Origin: Bufo bufo
Taxonomy: Eukaryota > Chordata > Amphibia > Anura > Bufonidae
Reading direction: 5' to 3'
Assembly (NCBI RefSeq): GCF_905171765.1
Contig: NC_053390.1
Location: 508,513,444 to 508,577,443, forward strand
DNA: 64,000 bases
Positions 1 to 42,899 of the stretch are shown here, one piece after another. The number at the start of each line of letters is the position of its first letter. The first letter of the stretch is position 1. The translations under genes and the position numbers were made by a program. Below the pieces are notes generated by a model. The model did no database searches. It saw only the letters and a program-made list of their open reading frames with translations, and was not told the origin of the DNA.

Positions 1-560
1 TGACTTCTCTACTGTAAGAATAAAGACCAATGCATGCAGTGCCTCACATAACCGCAAAACGAACACGTTAAGTGACCGTGAAGAAGCATGCTTTTCATGT
101 GCTTCACTATATGGCACGCAATGCACAATTAGGAGCTGCAATACTTATACTTTCCATAGTGTTGTGTTCTGCTTTTACAGGGAACGCAGCGTCCATGTGT
201 AACCTAGCCTCTCACTGATAAGGGATTAAATAAATATGTTTTTTGCAGGACTAGAGAGTGAGACACTTGTATAAGTGAAGGGAATGGAGGGCCAATAGTT
301 CAAGACTGAAGCGGTAAACCATTGGAAAAACTGCTGTCATTTAGCTATGGCTATAAAAACTTGTAAACTCAGATTGTTAGCTTAAACTTTAAACATGACT
401 ATGGGATTCTCCTAGGAAAATCATGTTTTAGAATAAATGCCCCTTCCTGGATCCTCCCACTGCCCTATCTTCAGCAGCAGATAAATTCCTGTAAAGATCC
501 TGTTCCTGATGTTTATGCCTGCTGCTACTATCCAGCCACTTGATTAATTAATAAAAAAAA
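1..560. other. Unassigned AT-rich sequence
   Basis: No exon, RNA gene or clear repeat is recognised. It belongs to the POLR2B intron after exon 19, or to flanking DNA. Confidence 0.4.
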
Positions 561-772
561 ATTAATAAAAAAACTTTGTTTTCATTGTGTTTGTCTTTTG
601 CTTGAACTGTGCAATACAGTAGACTGTTGGCTTCCCAGCCAGTAGTCCTGTGGTAGGTTGCGTTTCTTTCCCTCAAGGAATGTATAAAATACATTCGCAT
701 ATTAATACAGAGGAGTCGGAGGTACATAAAACTGAGGAGTCGGAACATTTATCTACCGACTCCACAGCCCTG
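560..772 (-). mobile_element. Probable hAT-like terminal fragment
   Basis: Read on the minus strand it begins CAGGGCTGTGGAGTCGG and carries repeated GACTCC motifs (two GGAGTCGG copies at 712-742). This resembles the end of a dispersed DNA transposon with CAG termini. The other end and a target duplication were not found, so the family is tentative. Confidence 0.35.
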
Positions 773-779
773 CTGACAT

Positions 780-1002
780 TTTAGGGGGCCCTAAAGCGTG
801 AGAAGAAGTCTGGAATGCGAATGCGTAAAAAATGCCCTGTGAAATCGCAAAGATACTCTTTGGAATATGGGCCCCTTTGCACACCTAGGCTGCAAAAAAA
901 AGTGTCACACATGTGGTATCGCCGTACTCAGGAGAAGTAGGGCAATGTGTTTTGGGGTGTCTTTTTACATATACCCATGCTGGGTGAGATAAATATCTCT
1001 GT
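780..1002. mobile_element. piggyBac-type repeat relic, left part
   Basis: This matches the palindromic array inside the piggyBac element at 54348-60303: the same stretch from GGCCCCTTTGCACACC through CACCCAGCATGGG-type sequence. It is interrupted at an A-tract (1003) by the first DIRS element, and the homology resumes at 6948. It is probably part of an internally deleted, non-autonomous relative. Confidence 0.75.
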
Positions 1003-1037
1003 AAAAAGGAGACTTTTGTATTACTTACCAGTAAAGT

Positions 1038-1172
1038 CTCTTTCTCGCTCTTCCTTGGGGGACACAGGAAACCATGGGTATAGCTCTGCTCTCTAGGAGG
1101 CGTGACACTAAGTGAAAGCTGTAAGCCCCTCCATCAGCTATACCCTTCAGCCTGGAGAAGAGACTGCCAGTT
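1038..1172. repeat. DIRS copy 1 left inverted terminal repeat
   Basis: It is complementary to 6810-6947 over about 135 bases, from the TCTTTCTCGC end through GAGACTGCCAG. The left arm lacks a CTC triplet (CCCCTCCATC against CCCCTCCTCCATC) present in the right arm. Confidence 0.9.
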
Positions 1173-1281
1173 GCGTGTCCAAGTAGTGAAAGATAACCAC
1201 CAACCGGAAAAAGAACTGTCGAGCCCCAACGGGGGCAACCAAGCCGGAACCACAACTGTAACCCAAATGAAGGGCGGGTGC

Positions 1282-1382
1282 TGTGTCCCCCAAGGAAGAG
1301 CGAGAAAGAGACTTTACTGGTAAGTAATACAAAAGTCTCCTTTTCTCGCCCATATTCCTTGGGGGACACAGGAAACCATGGG
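1282..1382. repeat. DIRS copy 1 internal complementary region
   Basis: The first half is the reverse complement of the left terminus, down to AAGTCTCC. The second half is the reverse complement of the right terminus (CTCGCCCATATTCC). They are joined through TTTT. In DIRS elements such a region is thought to template circle closure; here it records the left-right junction of the circular form. Confidence 0.88.
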
Positions 1383-1442
1383 ACGTTCCAGAGCAGTCCC
1401 AGAAGGGAGGGACCAGAACAAACTCAACCAACACCAGAGGCA

Positions 1443-2525
1443 TCAATCAACTGCCGCCTGCAACACCAGACGGCCTAAAGCAGCGTCAGCCGACGCATGA
1501 GTATGCACCCTGTAGAACTTGGTGAAGGTGTGCAAGGAGGACCAAGTGGCCGCCTTGCAAATCTGCTCCGTAGAAGCCCGATTCCTCTGAGCCCAGGAAG
1601 CCCCGACCGCTCTAGTGGAGTGAGCGGTAACACCAAGGGGCGGAACCTTGCCCTTGGCGAGATAAGCCTCAGTAACAGCCATCTTGACAAAACGGGCGAT
1701 AGCCACTTTGGATGCCGCCATCCCTCTGCGCAACCCTTCCGGGACCACAAAGAGCGAGTCAGTATGCCTGAAAGAGCTGGTTACTTCCAGGTAAATCTTG
1801 AGCGCCCTGACAACGTCCAGGCGATGAAGCTTCCTCTCCCGCGGGTGGGAAGGGGAAGGACACAAAGAGGGGAGAACGATGTCCTCGTTCAGATGAAAGG
1901 CGGAGACCACCTTAGGAAGGAAGGAAGGGACCGGACGAAGAACCACCTTGTCCTGGTGGAACACTAGGAAAGGTTCCAGACAGGAGAGTGCAGCCAATTC
2001 GGACACCCTCCGAAGAGAGGTGACGGCTACAAGGAAAATAACCTTGCAGGACAGAAGTCGCAAGGAAACCGTCCGCAGAGGCTCGAAAGGGGAAGCCTGG
2101 AGCGCTGAGAGAACCAGGTTCAGGTCCCAGGGCGGTACCGGAGGACGGTACGGGGGAAGCGCGTGAGCCACGCCCTGAAGGAAGGTCTTGACAGGACCAA
2201 GGGGGGCCAGTGGGCGCTGAAACAAAATGGACAGCGCAGACACCTGACCCTTCAAAGAACTAAGGCCCAGCCCTTGGGCCAGTCCGCTCTGCAGGAAGGA
2301 CAAAACGGTGGGGAGAGAAAAGCGGAGCGGAGGAATCCCCAGATCGGCACAGAACCCCAAAAAGGTCCTCCAGGTCCTATAATAGATCCTAGAAGAGGAC
2401 GGCTTACGGGCGCGGATCATGGTGCGGACGACGTCCGCAGAAAAACCCCTACGCGTCAGGACGGTGGTCTCAACAACCACGCCGTCAAACGTAGGGACCC
2501 TAAACGCGGGTGGAAGATCGGTCCC
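1443..2525 (-). CDS. DIRS copy 1 tyrosine recombinase
   Basis: About 360 residues of a lambda-integrase-type recombinase. It has an N-terminal SAM-like DNA-binding part (SSRIYYRTWRTFLGFCADLG), a catalytic Arg in SLRRVSEL, the HXXR box AHSTRAVGASW and the nucleophilic Tyr in TKFYRVH. It would insert circular element DNA by strand exchange. The start is arbitrary: the frame overlaps the end of RT and stays open far upstream (to 4208) without an obvious initiator. It is intact to its stop at 1443. Confidence 0.92.
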   Translation of the reverse strand, partial: GTDLPPAFRVPTFDGVVVETTVLTRRGFSADVVRTMIRARKPSSSRIYYRTWRTFLGFCADLGIPPLRFSLPTVLSFLQSGLAQGLGLSSLKGQVSALSILFQRPLAPLGPVKTFLQGVAHALPPYRPPVPPWDLNLVLSALQASPFEPLRTVSLRLLSCKVIFLVAVTSLRRVSELAALSCLEPFLVFHQDKVVLRPVPSFLPKVVSAFHLNEDIVLPSLCPSPSHPRERKLHRLDVVRALKIYLEVTSSFRHTDSLFVVPEGLRRGMAASKVAIARFVKMAVTEAYLAKGKVPPLGVTAHSTRAVGASWAQRNRASTEQICKAATWSSLHTFTKFYRVHTHASADAALGRLVLQAAVD

Positions 2526-4573
2526 TGAGAGAGAAGATCTTCCCTGGCGGGCAGCGGCCAGGGCGCGTCTGCCAGGAGCAGCATGAGGTCGGCATACCAA
2601 GACCGGCGGGGCCAGTCCGGAGCGACCAGAATCACCGAGACGCCTTCCGCCGCTATCTTCCGAAGGACCTTGGGCAGGAGAGGGATGGGAGGGAATATGT
2701 ATGGGCGCGCGAAGCCTCGCCAAGGAAGAACGAGGGCGTCGGCTCCGCAAGCTCCCGGATCCCTGGCCCTGGACAGATAGGCGGGGACCTTGTGATTGAA
2801 TTTTGAGGCCATGAGGTCCACGTCCGGTATGCCCCAACGAAGGCAAATGGCCTCGAATACCTCCGGGTGAAGAGACCACTCGCCGGGGTCGACGGTGGTG
2901 CGACTGAGGAAGTCCGCCGCCCAATTGTCCACCCCTGGAATAAAAATTGCAGATAGGGCCGGGACGTGGGCTTCCGCCCAACGGAGAATGCTGGTGACCT
3001 CCCGCATTGCTGCAGCGCTGCGAGTGCCCCCCTGGTGGTTTATGTACGCCACAGCCGTGGCGTTGTCCGATTGTACACGAACAGGATGACCCTTCAGCAG
3101 ATGAGTCCAGTGTCGTAGAGACAGAAGGGCCGCTCTCAGCTCCAGGACATTGATCGAGAGTTTGGACTCCGATGGAGACCAAATGCCCTGGACGGATCGG
3201 GGAGGAAACACGCCTCCCCAGCCCAAGAGACTGGCATCGGTTGTAACCACCAACCAGTTGAGTGGCAGAAAGGACCTGCCCAGAAGAGGGGACTGTAACC
3301 ACCAGCGGAGAGATGACCGCACTGGAGGCGATAGACGGAAGGGATGATCCAGAGACTCCGGCGATTTGTCCCAGGAGGAGATGATCGCCCGTTGGAGAGG
3401 GCGGGAGTGAAACTGCGCAAATGGGATCGCCTCGAAGCAGGCAACCATCTGCCCCAAGACCCGCATGCAGAAGCGGAAGGACGGTCGACGGTGGAGAAGG
3501 AGACCCCGAACCGCCCCACGGAGGGTCAGACGTTTTTCCGAGGGAAGACGTACCTCCGCCGCTCCTGTGTCTAAAAGCATTCCCAGGAAGACTAGCTGTC
3601 TGGAGGGGGGAAGGGAGGACTTGGGGAAGTTGATGACCCAACCGAACCTCGCCAGAGTCTCTAGAGTGAGATCCACGCTGGCAACCGCTTGAGAAAGGGA
3701 CGGAGCCTTGATGAGGATATCGTCCAAGTACGGTAGCAGAAAAACACCCCTGGAACGGAGTAAGGCCAAAACCGGGGCCAGGACCTTGGTGAACACCCGG
3801 GGGGCAGTTGCCAGCCCAAAGGGAAGGGCGACAAACTGGAAGTGGAGGTCCCCCACGGCGAATCGGAGGAAGCGATGGTGACACCGGGCTACCGGAACAT
3901 GGAGGTAGGCATCCTGTATATCGATGGAAGACATGAAATCTCCCTGCTCCAGGGAAGCCACCGCGGAACGGAGGGACTCCATCCGAAAGCGTCGAAGGAG
4001 GAGAAAACGGTTGAGCTTTTTGAGGTCCAAAATGGGCCGCACCGAACCTCCCTTCTTGGGAACTACAAAGAGGTTCGAGTAGAACCCTTGGAACCTTTCC
4101 TCTAGAGGAACGGGGGTAATCACCCCCCTGTCCAGTAAGGCTTGAACGGCCGCGGAGAACGCAGCCGCGCTTTTCGGGTCCCGCGGCGGGCGGGAGCGAA
4201 AGAACCAATCTGGAGGGAAGGATGCAAATTCGATTTTGTATCCGGAGGACACAATTTCGAGGGCCCAGGCGTCGGAGACGTGAGCCATCCAGACGTCCCT
4301 GAAAAGGAGGAGCCGGCCCCCCACCCGGGTGGGTGGGGGCGCGCCTTCAGGCAGAGGACTGCTTTGCTGCGGGTGTGCGGGCAGCCTGCGGCTTGCGCCA
4401 GGAGGGCTGCGCCCGAAAAAACGGCTTCCTACGCTTGTCCTGGGGAGGAGCCGAAGCGGCAGCTGTGGTGGGGGCCCCAGAGGCCCTGCGGGAGGACCGA
4501 AAACGAGACGCACCAGGGCGTCCGCGGGGGGCGCCCCTTGCTTGGGGTTGAGGAAGATGGGTGCTTTTACCAC
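2456..4573 (-). CDS. DIRS copy 1 reverse transcriptase / RNase H
   Basis: The 705-codon frame has RT motifs in order: PVPLEERFQGFYSNLFVVPK, VRPILDLKKLN, SSIDIQDAYLHVP, LPFGLATAPRVFTK and the catalytic box YLDDILI. RNase H follows, with TTDASLLGWGG, NVLELRAALL, VQSDNATAVAYINHQGG and VDNWAADFLSR. A C-terminal segment (VDLMASKFN... through VAPDWPRRSW) lies where DIRS elements carry a Dam-like methyltransferase domain. The frame has no ATG at its 5' end; the first codon is GTG, inside the gag overlap, and the first Met is MAHVSDAW. Translation therefore probably depends on frameshifting or internal initiation. It is intact. Confidence 0.93.
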   Translation of the reverse strand: MVKAPIFLNPKQGAPPADALVRLVFGPPAGPLGPPPQLPLRLLPRTSVGSRFFGRSPPGASRRLPAHPQQSSPLPEGAPPPTRVGGRLLLFRDVWMAHVSDAWALEIVSSGYKIEFASFPPDWFFRSRPPRDPKSAAAFSAAVQALLDRGVITPVPLEERFQGFYSNLFVVPKKGGSVRPILDLKKLNRFLLLRRFRMESLRSAVASLEQGDFMSSIDIQDAYLHVPVARCHHRFLRFAVGDLHFQFVALPFGLATAPRVFTKVLAPVLALLRSRGVFLLPYLDDILIKAPSLSQAVASVDLTLETLARFGWVINFPKSSLPPSRQLVFLGMLLDTGAAEVRLPSEKRLTLRGAVRGLLLHRRPSFRFCMRVLGQMVACFEAIPFAQFHSRPLQRAIISSWDKSPESLDHPFRLSPPVRSSLRWWLQSPLLGRSFLPLNWLVVTTDASLLGWGGVFPPRSVQGIWSPSESKLSINVLELRAALLSLRHWTHLLKGHPVRVQSDNATAVAYINHQGGTRSAAAMREVTSILRWAEAHVPALSAIFIPGVDNWAADFLSRTTVDPGEWSLHPEVFEAICLRWGIPDVDLMASKFNHKVPAYLSRARDPGACGADALVLPWRGFARPYIFPPIPLLPKVLRKIAAEGVSVILVAPDWPRRSWYADLMLLLADAPWPLPAREDLLSQGPIFHPRLGSLRLTAWLLRPPS

Positions 4574-5804
4574 CCGTGGCCTCCGAAATAAGTTCGTCTA
4601 GGCGGACCCCGAAAAGGCGGGAACCCGCAAACGGTAGCCCCGCCAAGGAACGTTTGGAGGCAGCGTCCGCTTTCCAAACCTTCAGCCAGAGCTCCCTCCT
4701 GACGGAAACTGCCAGGGCGGAGGAGCGTGCAATAAGGGCTCCCGCATCAAGGGAGGCCTCACAAACAAAATTCCCGGCCCGAATAATAAGCTGGGCCAAG
4801 GAACGTAGGTCCTGGATGGGGACGTCCGAGTCCAACTCCTGTTCCAGCTGCGCACCCCAAGCAGAGATTGCTTTCCCTGCCCAAGCAGAGGCAAAAACCG
4901 GTCTGAGAGCAGAACCGAAGGCAGCAAAAATGCCCTTGGAAAGGGTCTCCATGCGACGGTCCTCCGCTGACTGAAGAGAGGACCCGTCGGGAACAGGGAT
5001 GGCCGTGTTCTTTGACAGCCGGGCCACAGGGGGGTCCACCTTGGGTGGGGAAGACCATGTGGCCACGACATCGGCTGGAAAGGGATAGCAAATGTCCAGC
5101 TTCTTGGGGCTGACAAAACGGGCGTCCGGGCGAGCCCAAGCCTTAGACACCACAGAGGAGAAATCAGAGTGGATTGGAAAGACTTTTGAGGCCTGCCTGG
5201 GTCTGATAAAGGAGACGCTAGCTGCGTCAGAGCTAGGGGGATCATCCTGCACCTTAAAGGTGTCACGAATATCAGAGATGAGCTGACCCATTGCTGAGGC
5301 TAGCTTGGACGGCAGGGCCGAGTCCATTTCCAAATCTGAAACCGCCAATTCACCTTCAGAGAGCGAATCCTTTGGAGAGGAGAGGCTCGTCTGGGTGCGC
5401 ACGCGTGGCGGGGAGAGTGAGGCCTCAGAGGAGGAGGCTCGCTCTACTCTAATACGCTTCTGAGAGTGCCTAGCTCGGGAGGGGTCACTAAGAGAGAGTG
5501 AACCCGCTGCAGCGGCAGAAGCAGTGGACCCGGAGGGCGCGACAGTCAGAGAGGCGTCCTGCGGGGTAGGTGGCCTGTCTATTAGGCGGCCCACGACATG
5601 AGTGAGGCTTTCCACGGCCTGGGACAGGGATCTAGCCCAGTCAGGCGGGTCAGAGGAAGCAGGGAGCGACACAGCGGGCGACTGAGGCTGCGGTGGAGCT
5701 CGGCATGCAGTACAGTGCGGATCAGACTGCCCCCGGGGAAAGGGTTCCCTACAAGCAGTACAGGCATGGTACCAAGGCTTGGCGGCTGCAGAAGGGTCTG
5801 ACAT
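4347..5804 (-). CDS. DIRS copy 1 gag-like protein (485 aa)
   Basis: The start is the ATG at 5804, which begins MSDPSAAAKPWYHAC and gives exactly the same length as copy 2. The frame is open further upstream, but without an ATG that copy 2 shares. Near the N-terminus a CX2C-X12-CX2C array (HACTAC...PHCTAC) looks metal-binding. The middle is rich in Ser, Pro and acidic residues, and the C-terminus is basic with Arg/Ala/Pro (RGAPRGRPGASRFRSSRR), plausible for nucleic-acid binding. Position and composition suggest the structural ORF1 of DIRS elements. Its 3' end overlaps the RT frame by 227 nt. Confidence 0.8.
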   Translation of the reverse strand: MSDPSAAAKPWYHACTACREPFPRGQSDPHCTACRAPPQPQSPAVSLPASSDPPDWARSLSQAVESLTHVVGRLIDRPPTPQDASLTVAPSGSTASAAAAGSLSLSDPSRARHSQKRIRVERASSSEASLSPPRVRTQTSLSSPKDSLSEGELAVSDLEMDSALPSKLASAMGQLISDIRDTFKVQDDPPSSDAASVSFIRPRQASKVFPIHSDFSSVVSKAWARPDARFVSPKKLDICYPFPADVVATWSSPPKVDPPVARLSKNTAIPVPDGSSLQSAEDRRMETLSKGIFAAFGSALRPVFASAWAGKAISAWGAQLEQELDSDVPIQDLRSLAQLIIRAGNFVCEASLDAGALIARSSALAVSVRRELWLKVWKADAASKRSLAGLPFAGSRLFGVRLDELISEATGGKSTHLPQPQARGAPRGRPGASRFRSSRRASGAPTTAAASAPPQDKRRKPFFRAQPSWRKPQAARTPAAKQSSA

Positions 5805-6300
5805 GGTGGAAAAAAAGATGTTGCACTTAAAGTGGGAGACCCCAAGAAAAGTGGTGGCACGGAGGGGGTTAACAGTCCTACCAGACCCGGATGATGCAAG
5901 TGGCAGCGGTAAGGGGAACAGACTGAGGAGGCTGTGGAGGAGAGGCAGCAGCACGGAGATGAATGGCTTCAGGATCGCACGGCAGAGAGGATTCCACGCA
6001 GCACTGAGAAGTGGAGCCCGATGAAACCGGAAGTAGCGGAGCGCATGTAGGAAGCTCCGCCCCCCCTCTGCCGCGCTGAAGAAGAAGCAGAGCCGCGCGC
6101 GCGGCAAAATGATTTTAACCCCCAAGGATGATGAAGTGCCGGCCTGAAATGGCGCCGTTCACGCCAAGTAAGCGGCCCCCGCCGCGCCTGGATGTGGCAG
6201 ACGGCTTGCTTTTTTCCTGCAGCCGTCCCCTGAAGGCAGCGTCCCTGCCAAGGACTTGCCCAGATAAACTCCCCTGCCCGGTAACGGTCCCGATATGCCC

Positions 6301-6317
6301 GGGGGGGGGGGGGGGGG
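6301..6317 (+). repeat. Poly-G tract (17) in DIRS copy 1 leader
   Basis: Seventeen consecutive G on the plus strand (C in the element's sense) in the 5' leader. The equivalent tract in copy 2 has 35. Confidence 0.95.
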
Positions 6318-6809
6318 CGCACGATGTAGCAGTGGCCATGTAGCAGTGGCCAAGGGGGATGTAGCAGTGGCCATGGAAGCCCAGGAGGCCTGTAGCAGCG
6401 GTGGGAGGGAGGAAGGGGAGGCTGGAGCAGCCACTCTCACCATACGCTGTCTTCGCCCTCAGTCCATCCAGCGGGGGTCGCCCCTTCAGCTCCTGGCACC
6501 GCAGTGGCAGGAAGCCGGGGGAGGGACTTGGCGTGCGGACGACCCTGAGCTGGCGGGACGCAGGGGAGCGAGGCTGCCCTGGTCCACCTTGTCTTCTGTG
6601 GGGGAGGCAGCAGTGCGGAATTACCGGCACTGGCGCAACTCAACCCCGGGAGAAACAGAGGGGTCTAATGCGCCTCTGTTGTCCCTGTAGGTAGAAAAAA
6701 AAAAAAAAAAAAATCGAATTAAAAACACCAAAAGGCAAAAATAAAAAATCATAGGAAAACAACCCTGCATAAGCAGGGGGTGTCTTGCCTCCTTGGACAC
6801 TAAGCAAAA

Positions 6810-6947
6810 AACTGGCAGTCTCTTCTCCAGGCTGAAGGGTATAGCTGATGGAGGAGGGGCTTACAGCTTTCACTTAGTGTCACGCCTCCTAGAGAGCAGA
6901 GCTATACCCATGGTTTCCTGTGTACCCCAAGGAATATGGGCGAGAAA
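6810..6947. repeat. DIRS copy 1 right inverted terminal repeat
   Basis: Inverse of 1038-1172. It ends GGGCGAGAAA at the insertion junction. Confidence 0.9.
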
Positions 6948-7274
6948 GACAACTTTTCACATTTTTTTTATACAAAGTTGTCATTTTACAGAGATATTTC
7001 TCTCACCCAGCATGGGTATATGTAAAAAGACACCCCAAAACACATTGCCCTACTTCTCCTGAGTACGGCGATACCACGTGTGACACTTTTTTGCAGCCTA
7101 GTCTAGCAGCGAATGATCGCCGCTGGCAGGCTGTAGATCCACTCGTTTACCTTCCGATACTGTGAACGCGCGCTCCTGTGTGCACACAGTCACAGGAAAT
7201 CTCGTGTCTCGCGAGATGACGCGCCGAAGAGGAATGAATCGACCGCCTCCGGAACGCAATCCTGCGTTAGGCGG
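6948..7274. mobile_element. piggyBac-type repeat relic, right part
   Basis: It continues the relic broken by the first DIRS element. It ends with GCGTTAGGCGG just before TTAA (7275-7278), the same end type as the piggyBac element ending at 60303. The TCTCGCGAGATGACGC stretch is shared with that end region too. Confidence 0.75.
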
Positions 7275-7278
7275 TTAA

Positions 7279-40569
<33,291 letters not shown>

Positions 40570-41343
40570 TATTAACACCACAGGGGCTACAGTAGGGGGG
40601 CACTGAGGGGCCAGCACTATTGCAAGGAGGTAGCTTCACTATTGTAAGGTGGGCTCTAAGGTGGCAGCACTACTGTAGGGGGGACTTAGTCGCCAGCACT
40701 CTTGTAAGGGAGGCAATAAGGGGGGCTTAACAATACTGTAAGCAACTTTACTCATGTAAGGATGGCACTAAGTGGGTGGCACTACTGTAAGGGAGGCACT
40801 AAGGGGCCAGTACTATTGTAAGGGGAGCACTAAAGGGGCACAACTACTGCGTGGGGGCATGACTGCTGTTTCGGGGCACAGAGATGTTCGACTGTGTGAG
40901 GGCACTAAGGAGGCATCTCTACTGTAAAGGGGGCACTAAGGAAGCATTCCACTGTGAAAGGGGCACTAAGGGCAGTAACTGCCATGTGGGGGCACTAAGG
41001 GAGCACAACAACCGTGTGTGGACACTAAGGGGTTATCTCTACTGTTAAAGGGGCACTAAGGGGGTATTAACTACTGTGTGGGGCACTAAGGGAGTATTAC
41101 TTTTTTCTGGGTCACTAAGGGAGTATTACTTCTGTGTATGGGCACTAAGGGGGCACCTCAACTGTGAAGGAGGCACTAAGGGGGAATAACTACTGTGTGG
41201 GGGGCACTAAGGGATCATTCTACTGTGTGAGGGCACTAAGGAGGCATCTCTACTGTAAAGGGGGCACTAAGGAAGCATTCCACTGTGAAAGGGGCACTAA
41301 GGGGCAGTAATTGCCGTGTGGGGGCACTAAGGGAGCACAACTA

Positions 41344-42899
41344 CAGGGAGTGCAGAATTATTAGGCAAATGAGTATTTTGACCACATCATCCTCTTTATG
41401 CATGTTGTCTTACTCCAAGCTGTATAGGCTCGAAAGCCTACTACCAATTAAGCATATTAGGTGATGTGCATCTCTGTAATGAGAAGGGGTGTGGTCTAAT
41501 GACATCAACACCCTATATTAGGTGTGCATAATTATTAGGCAACTTCCTTTCCTTTGGCAAAATGGGTCAAAAGAAAACTTGACAGGCTCAGAAAAGTCAA
41601 AAATAGTGAGATATCTTGCAGAGGGATGCAGCACTCTTAAAATTGCAAAGCTTCTGAAGCGTGATCATCGAACAATCAAGCGTTTCATTCAAAATAGTCA
41701 ACAGGGTCGCAAGAAGCGTGTGGAAAAACCAAGGCGCAAAATAACTGCCCATGAACTGAGAAAAGTCAAGCGTGCAGCTGCCAAGATGCCACTTGCCACC
41801 AGTTTAGCCATATTTCAGAGCTGCAACATCACTGGAGTGCCCAAAAGCACAAGGTGTGCAATACTTAGAGACATGGCCAAGGTAAGAAAGGCTGAAAGAC
41901 GACCACCACTGAACAAGACACACAAGCTGAAACGTCAAGACTGGGCCAAGAAATATCTCAAGACTGATTTTTCTAAGGTTTTATGGACTGATGAAATGAG
42001 AGTGAGTCTTGATGGGCCAGATGAATGGGCCCGTGGCTGGATTGGTAAAGGGCAGAGAGCTCCAGTCCGACTCAGACGCCAGCAAGGTGGAGGTGGAGTA
42101 CTGGTTTGGGCTGGTATCATCAAAGATGAGCTTGTGGGGCCTTTTCGGGTTGAGGATGGAGTCAAGCTCAACTCCCATTCCTACTGCCAGTTTCTGGAAG
42201 ACACCTTCTTCAAGCAGTGGTACAGGAAGAAGTCTGCATCCTTCAAGAAAAACATGATTTTCATGCTGGACAATGCTCCATCACACGCGTCCAAGTACTC
42301 CACAGCGTGGCTGGCAAGAAAGGGTATAAAAGAAGAAAATCTAATGACATGGCCTCCTTGTTCACCTGATCTGAACCCCATTGAGAACCTGTGGTCCATC
42401 ATCAAATGTGAGATTTACAAGGAGGGAAAACAGTACACCTCTCTGAACAGTGTCTGGGAGGCTGTGGTTGCTGCTGCACGCAATGTTGATGGTGAACAGA
42501 TCAAAACACTGACAGAATCCATGGATGGCAGGCTTTTGAGTGTCCTTGCAAAGAAAGGTGGCTATATTGGTCACTGATTTGTTTTGTTTTTGAATGTCAG
42601 AAATGTATATTTGTGAATGTTGAGATGTTATATTGGTTTCACTGGTAAAAATAAATAATTGAAATGGGTATATATTTGTTTTTTGTTAAGTTGCCTAATA
42701 ATTATGCACAGTAATAGTCACCTGCACACACAGATATCCCCCTAAAATAGCTAAAACTAAAAACAAACTAAAAACTACTTCCAAAAATATTCAGCTTTGA
42801 TATTAATGAGTTTTTTGGGTTCATTGAGAACATGGTTGTTGTTCAATAATAAAATTAATCCTCAAAAATACAACTTGCCTAATAATTCTGCACTCCCTG
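41344..42899 (+). mobile_element. DD37E Tc1-like (TRT-type) element, copy 2, nearly intact
   Basis: 1556 bp between TA duplications (41342-41343 and 42900-42901). Termini beginning CAGGGAGTGCAGAATTATTA are perfect inverses. An inner repeat GTGCATAATTATTAGGCAAC lies about 180 bases inside each end (41525 and 42708), giving the IR/DR arrangement used by several Tc1-like elements. Length, transposase size and DD37E spacing match what I recall of the vertebrate TRT family. Confidence 0.94.
41562..42577 (+). pseudogene. DD37E Tc1-like transposase with one 1-bp lesion
   Basis: The natural ATG (41562) reads only six codons to a TGA. Compared with copy 1, one base is missing in the AAAAGAAAACTTG stretch (41570-41581). 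After that the frame is open to the stop at 42577, covering what would be a 338-residue protein. Visible parts are the paired HTH domain (LKIAKLLKRDHRTIKRFIQN), an AT-hook-like basic linker (KPRRKITA), catalytic Asp in WTDEM, Asp in MLDNAPSH, and Glu in PDLNPIENLW 37 residues later (DD37E). The longer frame from 41522 starts with GTG in the terminal repeat and is probably not used. Confidence 0.92.

Larger units (their letters stand above)
1003..6947 (-). mobile_element. DIRS-type tyrosine-recombinase retrotransposon, copy 1
   Basis: The 5.9-kb element is oriented like POLR2B. It has inverted terminal repeats (1038-1172 and 6810-6947), an internal complementary region (about 1282-1382) and three overlapping frames: gag-like, RT/RNase H and tyrosine recombinase. 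It has no long terminal direct repeats and no integrase, as expected for DIRS elements, which integrate a circular intermediate by recombination. The boundaries are five A residues on the left (1003-1007) and AAA on the right (6945-6947), with no target duplication. All frames are open, so the copy is young or was recently active. It lies inside the piggyBac-type relic. Confidence 0.95.

Noticed and set aside
1..1002. Missing 3' exons of POLR2B
   Set aside because: I searched by eye on the minus strand for the RPB2 continuation (IPQIGDKF, HGQKG, zinc-binding Cys pairs) and saw none.
1497..4601. Numerous plus-strand ORFs opposite DIRS copy 1 (and 26099-29203 opposite copy 2)
   Set aside because: They are GC-driven shadows of the RT and recombinase genes, show no domain, and merely mirror the coding strand in both copies.
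41522..42577. A 351-codon transposase ORF starting in the terminal repeat
   Set aside because: The first codon is GTG within the inverted repeat; comparison with copy 1 shows that the natural ATG is at 41562 and is frameshifted.
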